Shown: positions 8,737 through 17,692, counted from the first letter of the stretch. The stretch: 40,227 bases of DNA from Alphaproteobacteria bacterium (GCA_018608245.1 JABAZY010000019.1:90782-131008), one strand, 5' to 3'. The notes: generated by a model not told the origin, from the letters alone. Translations and numbers: made by a program.

Positions 8737-9453
8737 ATGCGCCTATTTGTCGAAGATATTTCTGTCTGGGATCCTAAAACTGAGGCAGATTGCTTTAATC
8801 CTTTTGCTACTGGTGTAATCTCTTTAACTTTTCAATTTGATGATGTACGTGGGTTAATGCTAGGTGGAAAAGTGTTGTCTAAAAATGTTTTTGCATTGGA
8901 TAAGCTAAGGCATGTAAAAGGGCGGAAAATCATGGCTATCGTAGGTAAATGCGGGGTTGGGAAGTCCCCTTTTGCACGATCTATTGTTCATGCCTTTGGA
9001 GATGTTGAAAGGACACGCAGAGGCAGCAAAATCCCTAATATTAGGAATAAAGAGTTCTTGTCCGGTACAAGCTCAAACTTAGGGCGTATTGTGTGGGGAG
9101 ATGTTATGGCGGAACAAACCTATGAGCATTCCAACTTAAAGCACCCAGCAAAGAGAGCTTCAGTAAGGTTGCGTAAGGCGTTAAAGGGGCTTGAATTAAG
9201 AGAGGCGGCAGGTCAAGACGGTTTATTGATTTGGGAACATGGGAATTTATGTGAACGGCAATATGGCTATTCTGGTTTTGATTCTGTTGCTTTTATCAAT
9301 GAGGGTTATGACCAAAAAGGGAAGAAATTAACTTTGGTGGTTGGGAAAAATGCACCGCTAAGACCTCAAATTGAAAATTTGAAAGTAGAACTTGGCACGT
9401 ATTTGGATGAAAATGCCATAAATGCTCTCCCACCACCGCAACGTCTGATGTAA
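8737..9453 (+). CDS. P-loop NTPase-like protein, possibly a divergent TsaE relative
   Basis: A 238-residue protein with a textbook Walker A at residues 70-77 (GKCGVGKS) followed by PFARSIVHAFG, which resembles the GxGKTxFARGxxxALG segment of TsaE, the ATPase of tRNA t6A synthesis. About 90 residues later LELREAAGQDGLLIWEHGN resembles the TsaE 'L-EEA..-G-hhhhEWpE' region, and the chain continues with a KLTLVVG strand. Against TsaE: it is about 80 residues longer, has an N-terminal 50-residue extension, and lacks an obvious SPTFxLV switch. So a TsaE-like fold is inference only. Start: ATG with AAAAGG 7 nt upstream. It ends 5 nt from the purE stop (tail to tail) and interrupts the usual purE-purK pair. 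Confidence 0.6.
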   Translation: MRLFVEDISVWDPKTEADCFNPFATGVISLTFQFDDVRGLMLGGKVLSKNVFALDKLRHVKGRKIMAIVGKCGVGKSPFARSIVHAFGDVERTRRGSKIPNIRNKEFLSGTSSNLGRIVWGDVMAEQTYEHSNLKHPAKRASVRLRKALKGLELREAAGQDGLLIWEHGNLCERQYGYSGFDSVAFINEGYDQKGKKLTLVVGKNAPLRPQIENLKVELGTYLDENAINALPPPQRLM

Positions 9454-9458
9454 CTGGT

Positions 9459-9953
9459 TTACTTAGGTTCTTCTGCAACTTTATTTGACTGGGTCAGACG
9501 AAATTCTTCTAATCGGCTCATGATAGCCTCGTCTGAGGTTCCTAAAATCGATGCGCCAAGTAGGGCCGCATTTTTGGCGCCTGCGTCACCTATTGCTAAC
9601 GTGCCGACGGGCACACCACCAGGCATTTGGGCAATTGATAATAAGCTATCCATTCCTTTAAGTGCTTTTGATTCAATGGGCACACCCAAAACAGGAAGTG
9701 GCGTCATGCTGGCAACCATACCAGGTAAATGAGCGGCACCACCGGCACCTGCAATAATAACTTTTAGGCCACGATCTTTCGCAGATTTGGCGTACTCAAC
9801 CATTCTGTCTGGCGTGCGGTGCGCTGAAACGATTTTGACCTCATGAGGAACTTTAAGATCATGCAGTATGTCATGGGCTTTACTCATTGTTTCCCAATCA
9901 GATTGAGAACCCATAATGATCCCTATTTGCGGATTATCGTCGGAATGTGTCAT
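9459..9953 (-). CDS. purE: N5-carboxyaminoimidazole ribonucleotide mutase
   Basis: Class I PurE, which moves the carboxyl group of N5-CAIR to carbon 4, giving CAIR. It is 164 residues, as expected. The signature [13 protein letters not shown] (11-23), [13 protein letters not shown] (about 44-56), [38 protein letters not shown] and [13 protein letters not shown] are all present, covering the substrate phosphate site and the catalytic His in SAHRTP and GGAAHLPG. The gene lies 21 nt downstream of the DUF465 gene and is probably cotranscribed with it. The upstream GGTAA is only a weak ribosome site. Confidence 0.98.
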   Translation of the reverse strand: MTHSDDNPQIGIIMGSQSDWETMSKAHDILHDLKVPHEVKIVSAHRTPDRMVEYAKSAKDRGLKVIIAGAGGAAHLPGMVASMTPLPVLGVPIESKALKGMDSLLSIAQMPGGVPVGTLAIGDAGAKNAALLGASILGTSDEAIMSRLEEFRLTQSNKVAEEPK

Positions 9954-9974
9954 GTCGTTACCAGTTGTTTAGGG

Positions 9975-10175
9975 TTAGGCAATAATATCGGGAAGGATAT
10001 CGCTTTTCATACGTTGAATTTGGTCTTTGAGTAATAATTTCTTCTTTTGAAGTCGTTTCATCTGTAAAAAATCAACAGGCGGAGTCGTGCGTAGGCGCTC
10101 GATAATATCGTCAAGATCCTTATGCTCGTGTTCAAGTTCAACGAGACGCTCTTCTAGGTCAGTAATATCTTCCAT
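9975..10175 (-). CDS. YdcH family protein (DUF465)
   Basis: A 66-residue, highly charged alpha-helical protein with the DUF465 pattern: LVELEHEHKDLDDIIERL, then a short PPVDFLQM turn, then RLQKKKLLLKDQIQRM. This forms a helical hairpin or coiled coil. Function of the family is not established. It lies immediately upstream of purE on the same strand, an arrangement seen in other alphaproteobacteria. No clear Shine-Dalgarno site is visible before the ATG. Confidence 0.88.
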   Translation of the reverse strand: MEDITDLEERLVELEHEHKDLDDIIERLRTTPPVDFLQMKRLQKKKLLLKDQIQRMKSDILPDIIA

Positions 10176-10305
10176 ATTTTACTTAGGACTTCATTGTAAG
10201 TTGTTATATTTAAACATCTTATCAGAAAATACACGAATTTGTAAGAAAAAGAATGGCATAAATAAAAATTAACGCATTTTCTTTTTGGTATCTGCTGGGA
10301 TTTAA

Positions 10306-10350
10306 GGTAGAAAAGTGAGGCAGATTGAATAAAAAAGTCGGGTAGAAAAG
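10306..10350 (+). repeat. Direct repeat GGTAGAAAAG upstream of pfk
   Basis: Two exact copies of GGTAGAAAAG (10306-10315 and 10341-10350), 35 nt start to start, lie in the pfk leader; the second ends 15 nt before the ATG and may contribute purines for ribosome binding. The 190-nt gap between the DUF465 gene and pfk otherwise shows only AT-rich DNA. Confidence 0.4.
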
Positions 10351-10364
10351 AAAGAAAATTATAA

Positions 10365-11441
10365 ATGTCTAAAAGAATTGGAGTTTTAACAAGTGGTGGT
10401 GATTGTGCCGGTCTAAATGCTGTTATTCGCGCTGTTGTACATAGCGCAGCCTTTAAAGGTTGGGAAACAGTAGGTATTCTGGACGGTACGGCTGGTTTGT
10501 TGAAAGAGAAGCCTGATTATAAAGTACTGACCCCTGAGGAGTTTGATGGGACCGTAATGCGTATGGGCGGTACAATTCTGGGTACCACGAATAAGGGCGA
10601 CCCATTTCATTTCCCAATGCCAGACGGTACGTTTAAGGATCGTAGCGGTGAAATCATCGATAATTACAAGAAAATTGGCCTTGATGCTGTGATCGGTATT
10701 GGTGGTGACGGAAGTCATGCCATTCTACGTAAGCTTGCTCAACAAGGGGGCGTACCAATGGTCGCTATCCCTAAAACAATTGATAATGATATTGGTGAGA
10801 CAGAAGCTTCTGTTGGCTATGACAGTGCGGTAATGGTTGCCACAGAAGCGTTAGATCGCTTGCAACCAACGGCTGCCAGCCATGATCGCGTGATGATTTT
10901 GGAAGTAATGGGTCGTGATGCTGGACATATTGCACTTGCCGCGGGTATTGCTGGTGGTGCGGATGTTATTTTGATCCCTGAACTAGAATATTCAATTGAA
11001 AATATTGCGGAGAAAATTGCGAGTGTTAAGAAATCAGGGCGTAATTTCGCGCTTGTGATTGTATCAGAAGCTGTAAAAACGCCAGAAGGTGAGCCTGTTC
11101 AGGTTCAATATTCTGACGGACAATTTCGTTATGGTGGTATCGGAAATTATCTGGGTGCACAAATCTCTGAAAAAACTGGTATTGAGGCTCGCGTAACCGT
11201 TTTAGGTCACGTGCAACGTGGTTGTCCGCCAACATTTACAGACCGCTTACTTGCTGCCGCCTTTGGTGTGCGTGCAGTAAATATGATTGAAGAGGGAAAA
11301 TTTGATAGAATGGTAGCATGGAAAAACCGTGAGGTGGTCGATGTATCTATCGAAGACGCGATTGCGGCTTATCAAGCTGTAGAGCCAGATTCTTCTCTCG
11401 TAAAAACAGCCAGAGGGTTGGGTATCTCTCTTGGTGATTAA
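10365..11441 (+). CDS. pfkA: 6-phosphofructokinase (group III-like, probably ATP-dependent)
   Basis: Phosphorylates fructose 6-phosphate in glycolysis. The 358-residue chain begins with RIGVLTSGGDCAGLNAVIRA; it has GGDGSHAI at 113-120 (metal/ATP site), PKTIDNDI at 136-143 with the catalytic base Asp140, then MGRDAGHIALAAG (substrate loop), IPE, and LGHVQRGCPPTFTDR. The two diagnostic donor-site positions are mixed: Gly116 (E. coli Gly104) favours ATP, while Lys137 (E. coli Gly124) is the residue usual in PPi enzymes. That Gly/Lys combination is typical of group III enzymes, several of which use ATP. Many alphaproteobacteria lack PFK and use the Entner-Doudoroff route, so its presence is informative. 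It is followed after 43 nt by a PH-domain protein gene. Confidence 0.93.
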   Translation: MSKRIGVLTSGGDCAGLNAVIRAVVHSAAFKGWETVGILDGTAGLLKEKPDYKVLTPEEFDGTVMRMGGTILGTTNKGDPFHFPMPDGTFKDRSGEIIDNYKKIGLDAVIGIGGDGSHAILRKLAQQGGVPMVAIPKTIDNDIGETEASVGYDSAVMVATEALDRLQPTAASHDRVMILEVMGRDAGHIALAAGIAGGADVILIPELEYSIENIAEKIASVKKSGRNFALVIVSEAVKTPEGEPVQVQYSDGQFRYGGIGNYLGAQISEKTGIEARVTVLGHVQRGCPPTFTDRLLAAAFGVRAVNMIEEGKFDRMVAWKNREVVDVSIEDAIAAYQAVEPDSSLVKTARGLGISLGD

Positions 11442-11484
11442 AGCGTATAGTTATTCAAATATAAAATTATAGGAGCGCTAAAGC

Positions 11485-12033
11485 ATGACCGAATATATTA
11501 GACAATCATTGGCCGAGGATGAGAAACTTATTCACATGGCGCATTTTCATTGGATGTACACGTTGAGTGCTTTTCTCAATGTGTTGTTTGGTGTGCTGCT
11601 TACATTTGTAATTTTAATACTCGGTGTTAACTTTCAACCTGGCGCAGACCCTGATTTAAGCTTTGTTGAAGGTGTGTTATCGTTACATCCAGGGATTAAA
11701 ATTCTAGCCTTTTTTGTGTTTCTAATGGGGCTACTTAAATTCGCTTCAATGATGATTGTGAAAGCGACGACAGAAATAGCAATTACAAATAAGCGTCTTG
11801 TATATAAGCGAGGTCTTGTGTCACGTTTTGTTGGTGAGATGAATATTGACCGTATTGAGGGCGTAAATGTTCTTCAAGGAATCCTTGGTCGTTTATTTGG
11901 TTATGGTCGTGTGATGGTGCGTGGTATGGGGGTTGGTGAAGTTGTGTTACCGCCTATTCAACAACCTATTCGCTTCAGAAAAGCCATTGAAAAAGCACGT
12001 ATGGCGTCGACGACAAAAAACCAAAATAACTAA
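11485..12033 (+). CDS. Membrane protein with bacterial PH domain (bPH2/DUF304)
   Basis: A 182-residue protein with two transmembrane helices (about 27-48 and 72-92) followed by a bacterial PH domain: TTEIAITNKRLVYKRGLVSR, then EMNIDRIEGVNVLQGILGRLFGYGRVMVRG, then the PIQQPIRFRKAIEKA end. This matches the YdbS/YdbT-like family, found as membrane-anchored small domains of unknown role. The start is ATG with TAGGAG well placed upstream. It lies between pfk and ilvD on the same strand with short gaps, so these three could share a transcript, although no functional link is evident. Confidence 0.88.
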   Translation: MTEYIRQSLAEDEKLIHMAHFHWMYTLSAFLNVLFGVLLTFVILILGVNFQPGADPDLSFVEGVLSLHPGIKILAFFVFLMGLLKFASMMIVKATTEIAITNKRLVYKRGLVSRFVGEMNIDRIEGVNVLQGILGRLFGYGRVMVRGMGVGEVVLPPIQQPIRFRKAIEKARMASTTKNQNN

Positions 12034-12061
12034 TCTAAACAAAAATTTTAAGGAATAGATC

Positions 12062-13783
12062 ATGAGCCAGAAATGGGACAAGTCTAAACTCGTCAGTCGC
12101 TATGTAACAGAAGGGGCTAAGTCTGCACCTCACCGTGCTTATTATTATGCGATGGGCTTAACGGAAGAGCAAATTCATCAACCTTTGGTCGGTGTTGCAA
12201 CTTGTTGGAACGAAGCGGCGCCTTGTAACATTGCCCTTTCTCGTCAGGCACAATCAGTGAAAAAGGGGGTGGATGTAGCAGGCGGAACACCACGCGAATT
12301 TACGACGATTACCGTGACCGATGGGATTGCGATGGGGCATGAAGGTATGCGCTCAAGCTTGGTATCACGTGACGTAATTGCTGACTCTGTCGAGCTAACG
12401 ATGCGTGGTCATTGCTATGATGCGCTTGTCGGCTTGGCTGGCTGTGACAAGTCTTTACCGGGTATGATGATGGTGATGATCCGCCTTAATGTACCAAGTG
12501 TTTTCATGTATGGTGGTACTATCCTGCCAGGTAAGTTTAAAGGCAAAGACGTTGATATCGTCAACGTTTTCGAAGCTGTTGGTCAGAACGCCGTTGGTAA
12601 AATGAGTGATGAAGATTTGCACGAATTAGAATGTATAGCGTGCCCATCTGCTGGCGCTTGTGGTGGTCAATTCACCGCGAATACAATGGCGTGCGTAAGT
12701 GAGGCTATCGGTCTTGCATTACCAAATAGTGCAGGCGCACCAGCACCTTATGAATCACGTGATGAGTATGCGGTTGCTTCCGGTGAAGCGGTCATGAGGC
12801 TTATTCGCGACAATATCCGCCCACGTGATATTGTGACCCGTGAGAGCCTCGAAAATGCAGCGGCTGTTGTCGCGGCAACAGGTGGTTCAACCAATGCAGG
12901 ATTGCATTTGCCGGCGATGGCGCATGAAGCAGGCATTGACTTCGATCTACACGCCGTGGCTGAAATTTTCAAGAAAACACCTTTAATCGCGAACCTTCGT
13001 CCAGGTGGTAAGTACGTTGCCAAAGATCTCTATGAAGTTGGTGGCGTTGGTGTTGTGTTAAAAGAACTGATGAACGGTGGATTCCTCCATAAAGACTGTC
13101 TAACTGTTACTGGTAAGTCTTTAGCGGAAAATTTAGAAGGGGTGAAACGCCCAGAAGATCAGGACGTTGTCTATTCCATCAAAACCCCTATCCATCCAAC
13201 GGGTGGGGTTGTTGGCTTGAAAGGTAATTTATGTCCTGAAGGCGCAATTGTGAAAATCGCAGGGTTGGAAGAATTGGTGTTTGAAGGGCCTGCACGTGTC
13301 TTTGACGGTGAGCAAGCGGCCTTTGATGCGGTACAAAACCGCGCCTATGAAATTGGAGATGTGTTGGTTATTCGTCATGAAGGTCCAAAAGGCGGGCCGG
13401 GGATGCGCGAAATGCTGTCGACGACTGCCGCTCTCTATGGACAAGATACGGGCGGTAAAGTCGCCCTTATTACCGATGGGCGTTTCTCAGGCGGAACACG
13501 TGGCTTCTGTATTGGTCATGTTGGCCCAGAGGCTGCTGTTGGTGGGCCTATTGGCTTGCTGAAAGATGGTGACATCATTCGCATTGATGCCGAAAAAGGC
13601 ACGATGGATGTGAAGCTGAGCGATGAAGAATTAGAGCAACGTCGCAAAGAGTGGAAACCACGCACGCATAATTATCAATCTGGCGCCATCTGGAAATATA
13701 CTCAAACAGTAGGATCTGCGGAGAAGGGCGCCGTAACTCATCCTGGTGCCGAAGCGGAAACCCACACATTTGTGGATTTATAA
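12062..13783 (+). CDS. ilvD: Dihydroxy-acid dehydratase
   Basis: Dehydrates 2,3-dihydroxy-isovalerate and -methylvalerate in valine, isoleucine and leucine synthesis. The 573-residue protein has the three cluster cysteines of the [2Fe-2S] type of the IlvD/Edd family: Cys48 in VATCWNE, Cys128 in GCDKSLPG, and Cys200 in [16 protein letters not shown]. Other landmarks are [33 protein letters not shown], the [12 protein letters not shown] block with the active-site [22 protein letters not shown] near the C-terminus. The start has AAGGAAT 8 nt upstream. Length and the DHAD-specific motifs distinguish it from phosphogluconate dehydratase. Confidence 0.97.
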   Translation: MSQKWDKSKLVSRYVTEGAKSAPHRAYYYAMGLTEEQIHQPLVGVATCWNEAAPCNIALSRQAQSVKKGVDVAGGTPREFTTITVTDGIAMGHEGMRSSLVSRDVIADSVELTMRGHCYDALVGLAGCDKSLPGMMMVMIRLNVPSVFMYGGTILPGKFKGKDVDIVNVFEAVGQNAVGKMSDEDLHELECIACPSAGACGGQFTANTMACVSEAIGLALPNSAGAPAPYESRDEYAVASGEAVMRLIRDNIRPRDIVTRESLENAAAVVAATGGSTNAGLHLPAMAHEAGIDFDLHAVAEIFKKTPLIANLRPGGKYVAKDLYEVGGVGVVLKELMNGGFLHKDCLTVTGKSLAENLEGVKRPEDQDVVYSIKTPIHPTGGVVGLKGNLCPEGAIVKIAGLEELVFEGPARVFDGEQAAFDAVQNRAYEIGDVLVIRHEGPKGGPGMREMLSTTAALYGQDTGGKVALITDGRFSGGTRGFCIGHVGPEAAVGGPIGLLKDGDIIRIDAEKGTMDVKLSDEELEQRRKEWKPRTHNYQSGAIWKYTQTVGSAEKGAVTHPGAEAETHTFVDL

Positions 13784-13837
13784 GTTTAAACGGTAACTTC
13801 TGTTTTACTTAATGGTATATTTCTATACGGTGAAAAA

Positions 13838-15544
13838 ATGAAATTTTTTCTTACATTTTTAGCTGTGTTTTTATTGCCACTAATGGCGAGTGCTCAGACC
13901 AATTACTTTAAGCAAGAAAGTGAATTGGGACAGGGGCAATCATCAGGTGTGACTGATGCTGCATTTACTAACGCGCTTGATGCCGGTCGATTAGGTAGCG
14001 TAAAATTTGATGACACCGCAGGCATGAAAGCATTCTACGAAACACGTGGCTATGAACCTGCTTGGGTAAAAAGCTCATTGTTTAATGAAGCAAAAGCCAA
14101 CGCTGTATTGGGCGTGCTGGAACAATCTTGGCAACACGGATTAAACCCCAACAATTATCATGTGACGCAAATTCGATCTTTAATTGATAACGCGAGTAGT
14201 AAAAATAAATATGAATTAGAGTTAGCGGTGAGCGATGCGCTTGTTCGTTATGGTCGCGATATGACAGGCATGCGGATTAATCCTAAAGCTATAGGGCAAC
14301 GTGCTAAATACTGGCGTCAACCATTGCAAGGTTTAGACATTTTAGATTTTGTTGCAAAAGAATCTAATACGAAGGGCGCTATTGAGGCACTATCACCACA
14401 AGGTAATCTGTATAAAAAATTACAAGAAGAATTAGTTGAGCTTTATAAAACACCGCCAGAAGGATCAACAAAACGTCTATCGACAAACAGTACTTTACGT
14501 CCAGGCACAACCAATTCTCAAGTGGCTATTTTACGTGCTAAGCTTGGTCTCTCTGATGCATCTGCGACGCAAGGTTTAAATTATTATGATGATGCCTTAG
14601 CTAAGGCTGTAATGGCTTTTCAGCGTTCTCATGGTTTAAAACCTGATGGTATTGTTGGGTCAAATACAATTAATTTAATCAACATGACCCGTGATGACCG
14701 CATTGATCAACTGCTCGTTAATTTAGAGCGTTTGCGTTGGGTTGAAGAAGATAAACCTCCGCGTTATGTGATGGTGAATGTTCCATCGGCAACGCTTTGG
14801 GCTGTTGAAAATGGGCAAGTGAAAATTGAAATGCCTGTGATTGTTGGACGTGAAAAGCGCCCGACAAATATTTTCAGTACGACCATCACAGGTATCCGTT
14901 TTAACCCAACATGGACAGTGCCACCGACAATTAAAAAGGATGATTACTTTCCGAAGTTAAAAAAAGATCCTTACTATTTATCAGACCGTGGTATCGAGCT
15001 TCATGATAAACAGGGTACAATTGATCCAGGTACAGTTGATTGGAATACAGTTGATTGGGGGCGTGTAAATAATATGCGTATGGTGCAAGGGCCGGGCGCT
15101 GCAAATCCTCTGGGGCGTGTCCGTGTGATCATGAACAATCCGTTTAATATTTATTTGCACGACACACCGAATAAAAGTTACTTCAAGCGTGCTAACCGCG
15201 CTTTAAGTTCTGGTTGTGTGCGCATGGCCGAGCCAGAAAAACTTGCTGATTTTGTGCTTGAGGCTAATCAAGGTTGGTCAAAAGCAAAGAAAAATAAAAT
15301 TTTTGATAGTGTTAGAATGACTGAAATTAGAGCAGAGCAATCTATGCCTGTTTATATATTATATCAAACCGTGTGGCTGGGTAATGATGGCAAAGTTGTT
15401 TATGGGAATGATATTTATGGCCATGACACACAATTAATCAGTGCCTTGAAAAAGGTTGATGGTATTGCAACACAGGACGCTCAAGAGGTTGTGATTGTCA
15501 AAAACGATAAACAAGAGGTTGATTTTTATAGCGTTAACCAGTAG
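13838..15544 (+). CDS. Murein L,D-transpeptidase, YcbB/LdtD type
   Basis: Forms 3-3 crosslinks in peptidoglycan. The 568-residue protein has a Sec signal peptide (MKFFLTFLAVFLLPLMASA), an N-terminal helical part, a peptidoglycan-binding domain at about 213-285 (ending AVMAFQRSHGLKPDGIVGSNT), and a C-terminal YkuD catalytic domain. The catalytic signature is intact: HDTPNKSYF with the conserved His and SSGCVRM with Cys460. A large capping segment between strand elements is as in YcbB-type enzymes. A DUF882 gene follows, like ycbK after ycbB in E. coli. GGTG 6 nt before the ATG is a modest ribosome site. The ldtR-type regulator at 29773 is a candidate controller, by analogy only. Confidence 0.94.
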   Translation: MKFFLTFLAVFLLPLMASAQTNYFKQESELGQGQSSGVTDAAFTNALDAGRLGSVKFDDTAGMKAFYETRGYEPAWVKSSLFNEAKANAVLGVLEQSWQHGLNPNNYHVTQIRSLIDNASSKNKYELELAVSDALVRYGRDMTGMRINPKAIGQRAKYWRQPLQGLDILDFVAKESNTKGAIEALSPQGNLYKKLQEELVELYKTPPEGSTKRLSTNSTLRPGTTNSQVAILRAKLGLSDASATQGLNYYDDALAKAVMAFQRSHGLKPDGIVGSNTINLINMTRDDRIDQLLVNLERLRWVEEDKPPRYVMVNVPSATLWAVENGQVKIEMPVIVGREKRPTNIFSTTITGIRFNPTWTVPPTIKKDDYFPKLKKDPYYLSDRGIELHDKQGTIDPGTVDWNTVDWGRVNNMRMVQGPGAANPLGRVRVIMNNPFNIYLHDTPNKSYFKRANRALSSGCVRMAEPEKLADFVLEANQGWSKAKKNKIFDSVRMTEIRAEQSMPVYILYQTVWLGNDGKVVYGNDIYGHDTQLISALKKVDGIATQDAQEVVIVKNDKQEVDFYSVNQ

Positions 15545-15560
15545 AATCAGAGGCTTACAG

Positions 15561-15588
15561 CAAATTAGATCTAATTTGTTTCATTTTT
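15561..15588 (+). terminator. Weak terminator candidate after the L,D-transpeptidase gene
   Basis: CAAATTAGATCTAATTTG (15561-15578) is a perfect palindrome followed by TTTCATTTTT. The stem is AT-rich, so termination would be inefficient. Confidence 0.4.
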
Positions 15589-15697
15589 AATAAATTCGTA
15601 ATTATCCCAAGGTTATTCTAGACATACATCCGAACTATAAATAATATCCTCAAAAATAAGAAGGATGTTGAGTAAACGACAATTAGAGAGAATTAAT

Positions 15698-16273
15698 ATG
15701 CTTACAGATGAAAACATGAATCGACGTTCATTCTTAGGATTAGGTGCTGCAACTTTGGGCGGTGTTATGATTCCTGCATTGGTGACACCAGCATCCGCAG
15801 CAACGTTTAAAAATGGCGTTATCTCATCAGGCGCACGTCGTTTATCATTCCGTAATGCACATACAGGCGATAGCTTCTCTGGCGTTTATCGAGTCGGGGA
15901 TAAATATTTACCAGATGCATTTGAACAAATTAATATGGTGATGCGCGATTTCAGAACCAACACAGTGTATCCAATTGATCCGCGTGTGATTGATATTATT
16001 CATACAGTTCACCGCATGACTGGAAGCACAGAGCCATTTGAAGTTATTTCTGGTTACCGTTCACCAAAAACAAATAATATGCTTCGTAAAACAGGCTCAG
16101 GCGTTGCGAAGAAATCCCTTCACATGGAAGGTCGTGCAGTTGATCTTCGTCTTGATGGTTTTTCAACAAAACGTATCCGTGATCTAGCGGTTAGCTTAAA
16201 AGCGGGTGGCGTTGGTTATTACTCCAAAAGCAATTTCGTCCATATGGATAGTGGTGATGTTCGCGCTTGGTAG
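15698..16273 (+). CDS. Tat-exported DUF882 (YcbK-like, peptidase M15 superfamily) protein
   Basis: A periplasmic protein of the DUF882/Peptidase_M15_2 family, relatives of zinc D,D-carboxypeptidases that act on peptidoglycan. From the chosen ATG it has 191 residues. A twin-arginine signal is present: NRRSFLGLGAATLGG followed by PALVTPASAA. The catalytic domain has SGYRSPKTN, SLHMEGRAVDLRLDG with the zinc His and Asp, and the final FVHMDSGDVRAW with the second His. The ATG at 15698 has AGAGAG about 7 nt upstream; an in-frame ATG at 15665 has its purine tract directly abutting and is less likely. It follows the L,D-transpeptidase gene and probably works on the same substrate. Confidence 0.9.
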   Translation: MLTDENMNRRSFLGLGAATLGGVMIPALVTPASAATFKNGVISSGARRLSFRNAHTGDSFSGVYRVGDKYLPDAFEQINMVMRDFRTNTVYPIDPRVIDIIHTVHRMTGSTEPFEVISGYRSPKTNNMLRKTGSGVAKKSLHMEGRAVDLRLDGFSTKRIRDLAVSLKAGGVGYYSKSNFVHMDSGDVRAW

Positions 16274-16320
16274 AGTGAACCATATTAAATAGTTTTCAAA
16301 TTTCTTTGAAATGCTTATGA

Positions 16321-16348
16321 TGCCCTTTAATTATAAAGGGCATTTTTT
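16321..16348 (+). terminator. Intrinsic terminator that abuts the folK start codon
   Basis: TGCCCTTTA-ATTA-TAAAGGGCA (16321-16342) forms a perfect 9-bp stem with a 4-nt loop, followed by six T residues (16343-16348). The next base is the A of the folK ATG. AAAGGG in the right arm is the only Shine-Dalgarno-like site of folK (8-nt spacing), so the hairpin both terminates upstream transcripts and could hide the folK ribosome site. Confidence 0.75.
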
Positions 16349-16855
16349 ATGATCTATATCGCATTAGGCGCTAATCTTCCCAGTCGCTACGGCACGCCGG
16401 CACAAACGTTGGAGGCGGCCAAAGATGAATTACAGCGCCGCGCTATTAAAATAACCCACAGTTCTCACATTTGGCTGACAGCTCCAGTGCCTTTTGATCC
16501 TGATATTCCTTACTATCATAACGCGGTGATTGCGGTTGAAACTGAATTACCTGCGCCAGATTTATTGCAGTTAATGCTGGCAATCGAATCAGATTTTGGG
16601 CGTGTGCGTACTGAAAAAAATGCGCCCCGTTTAATTGATCTGGATTTAATTGCCTATCATGATGAGATTATAAAGCAGGATGATTTTCTTATCCTTCCGC
16701 ACCCCAGAATGCACGAGCGCGCGTTTGTTTTAAAACCGCTTAAAGAGATTGCAGCAGAGTGGACTCACCCTGTCACTGACGCACATATAGATGAGCTGAT
16801 AACGGCCTTGCCCGATGACCAAGAAGCTAAAATAATCGAGCAGGAGGCCGTATGA
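16349..16855 (+). CDS. folK: 2-amino-4-hydroxy-6-hydroxymethyldihydropteridine pyrophosphokinase
   Basis: Transfers pyrophosphate from ATP to 6-hydroxymethyl-7,8-dihydropterin in folate synthesis. The protein is 168 residues, normal for HPPK. It opens with the family N-terminus MIYIALGANLPSRYG and carries FDPDIPYYHNAVIAVET, ESDFGRVR, the HPPK signature RLIDLDLIAY and LPHPRMHERAFVLKPL. The start is fixed by this N-terminus even though it lies immediately behind a terminator T-run. It overlaps folP by 4 nt (ATGA), so the two are coupled and supply successive folate enzymes. Confidence 0.96.
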   Translation: MIYIALGANLPSRYGTPAQTLEAAKDELQRRAIKITHSSHIWLTAPVPFDPDIPYYHNAVIAVETELPAPDLLQLMLAIESDFGRVRTEKNAPRLIDLDLIAYHDEIIKQDDFLILPHPRMHERAFVLKPLKEIAAEWTHPVTDAHIDELITALPDDQEAKIIEQEAV

Positions 16856-17664
16856 TAGATTTCTTTAAAGGCCCCATTTACATGGGTGTTGTAAACGTTA
16901 CCCCTGATAGCTTTTCAGATGGTGGTAAATTTCTCCACGTGGAAGAAGCCATATCCCACGCACTACAATTAGAGCGCGATGGGGCGCATATTTTAGATAT
17001 AGGTGGTGAGTCGACACGGCCAAATGCTGAAACCGTAAGCGTTGAGGAAGAGTGCGCCCGTGTAATCCCTGTGATTAAAGGGCTACGTGAAGCTGGCGTG
17101 CAGGCGCTTATTTCTCTTGATACCCGCAACGCTGAAACAATGGAGCGCGCAATACTAGCGGGCATTGATATGATTAATGATGTGTCTGCCTTGACGCATG
17201 ATCCTCGGTCGTTTGATGTTGCGATTGAAAGCGCGCTTCCAATTTGTCTGATGCATATGCAAGGAAACCCAGAAACGATGCAAATTGCGCCAGTTTACGA
17301 AAATGCTGTAGATGAGGTTTTTCAGTATCTAGCACGTAGGGTGCAGGTATGTTTAGACGCAGGGGCGAACCAAAAGAACGTTATTTGCGACCCCGGTATA
17401 GGGTTTGGTAAAGCACTGGAAGATAATCTCAACATATTGAAAAATATAAATAAATTTCATGAACTGGAATGCCCCTTATTATTGGGTGTCTCACGCAAAA
17501 GCTTTATCGAGAAAATATGCCCTAATACACCAGTGGATCAACGTTTGGCAGGCTCAATCGCCGCGAATTTATGGGGCCTCAGCCAAGGCATTCAACTTTT
17601 CCGCGTTCACGATGTCGCCGAGACAAAACAGGCATTTGACGTCTCTAACGCTATTTCACAGTAA
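16852..17664 (+). CDS. folP: Dihydropteroate synthase
   Basis: Condenses dihydropterin pyrophosphate with p-aminobenzoate; target of sulfonamides. The 270-residue TIM-barrel protein has MGVVNVTPDSFSDGGKF (first pterin-binding signature), DIGGESTRPNAETVSVEEE (second signature), SLDTRN, MINDVSAL, MHMQGNPETM, DPGIGFGK and GVSRKSFI. All are canonical. Its ATG overlaps the folK stop, indicating translational coupling. No resistance-type insertion is evident in the conserved loops. Confidence 0.97.
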   Translation: MIDFFKGPIYMGVVNVTPDSFSDGGKFLHVEEAISHALQLERDGAHILDIGGESTRPNAETVSVEEECARVIPVIKGLREAGVQALISLDTRNAETMERAILAGIDMINDVSALTHDPRSFDVAIESALPICLMHMQGNPETMQIAPVYENAVDEVFQYLARRVQVCLDAGANQKNVICDPGIGFGKALEDNLNILKNINKFHELECPLLLGVSRKSFIEKICPNTPVDQRLAGSIAANLWGLSQGIQLFRVHDVAETKQAFDVSNAISQ

Positions 17665-17692
17665 ATACTGGCTTTTGAAGGGCTTAATGCGG

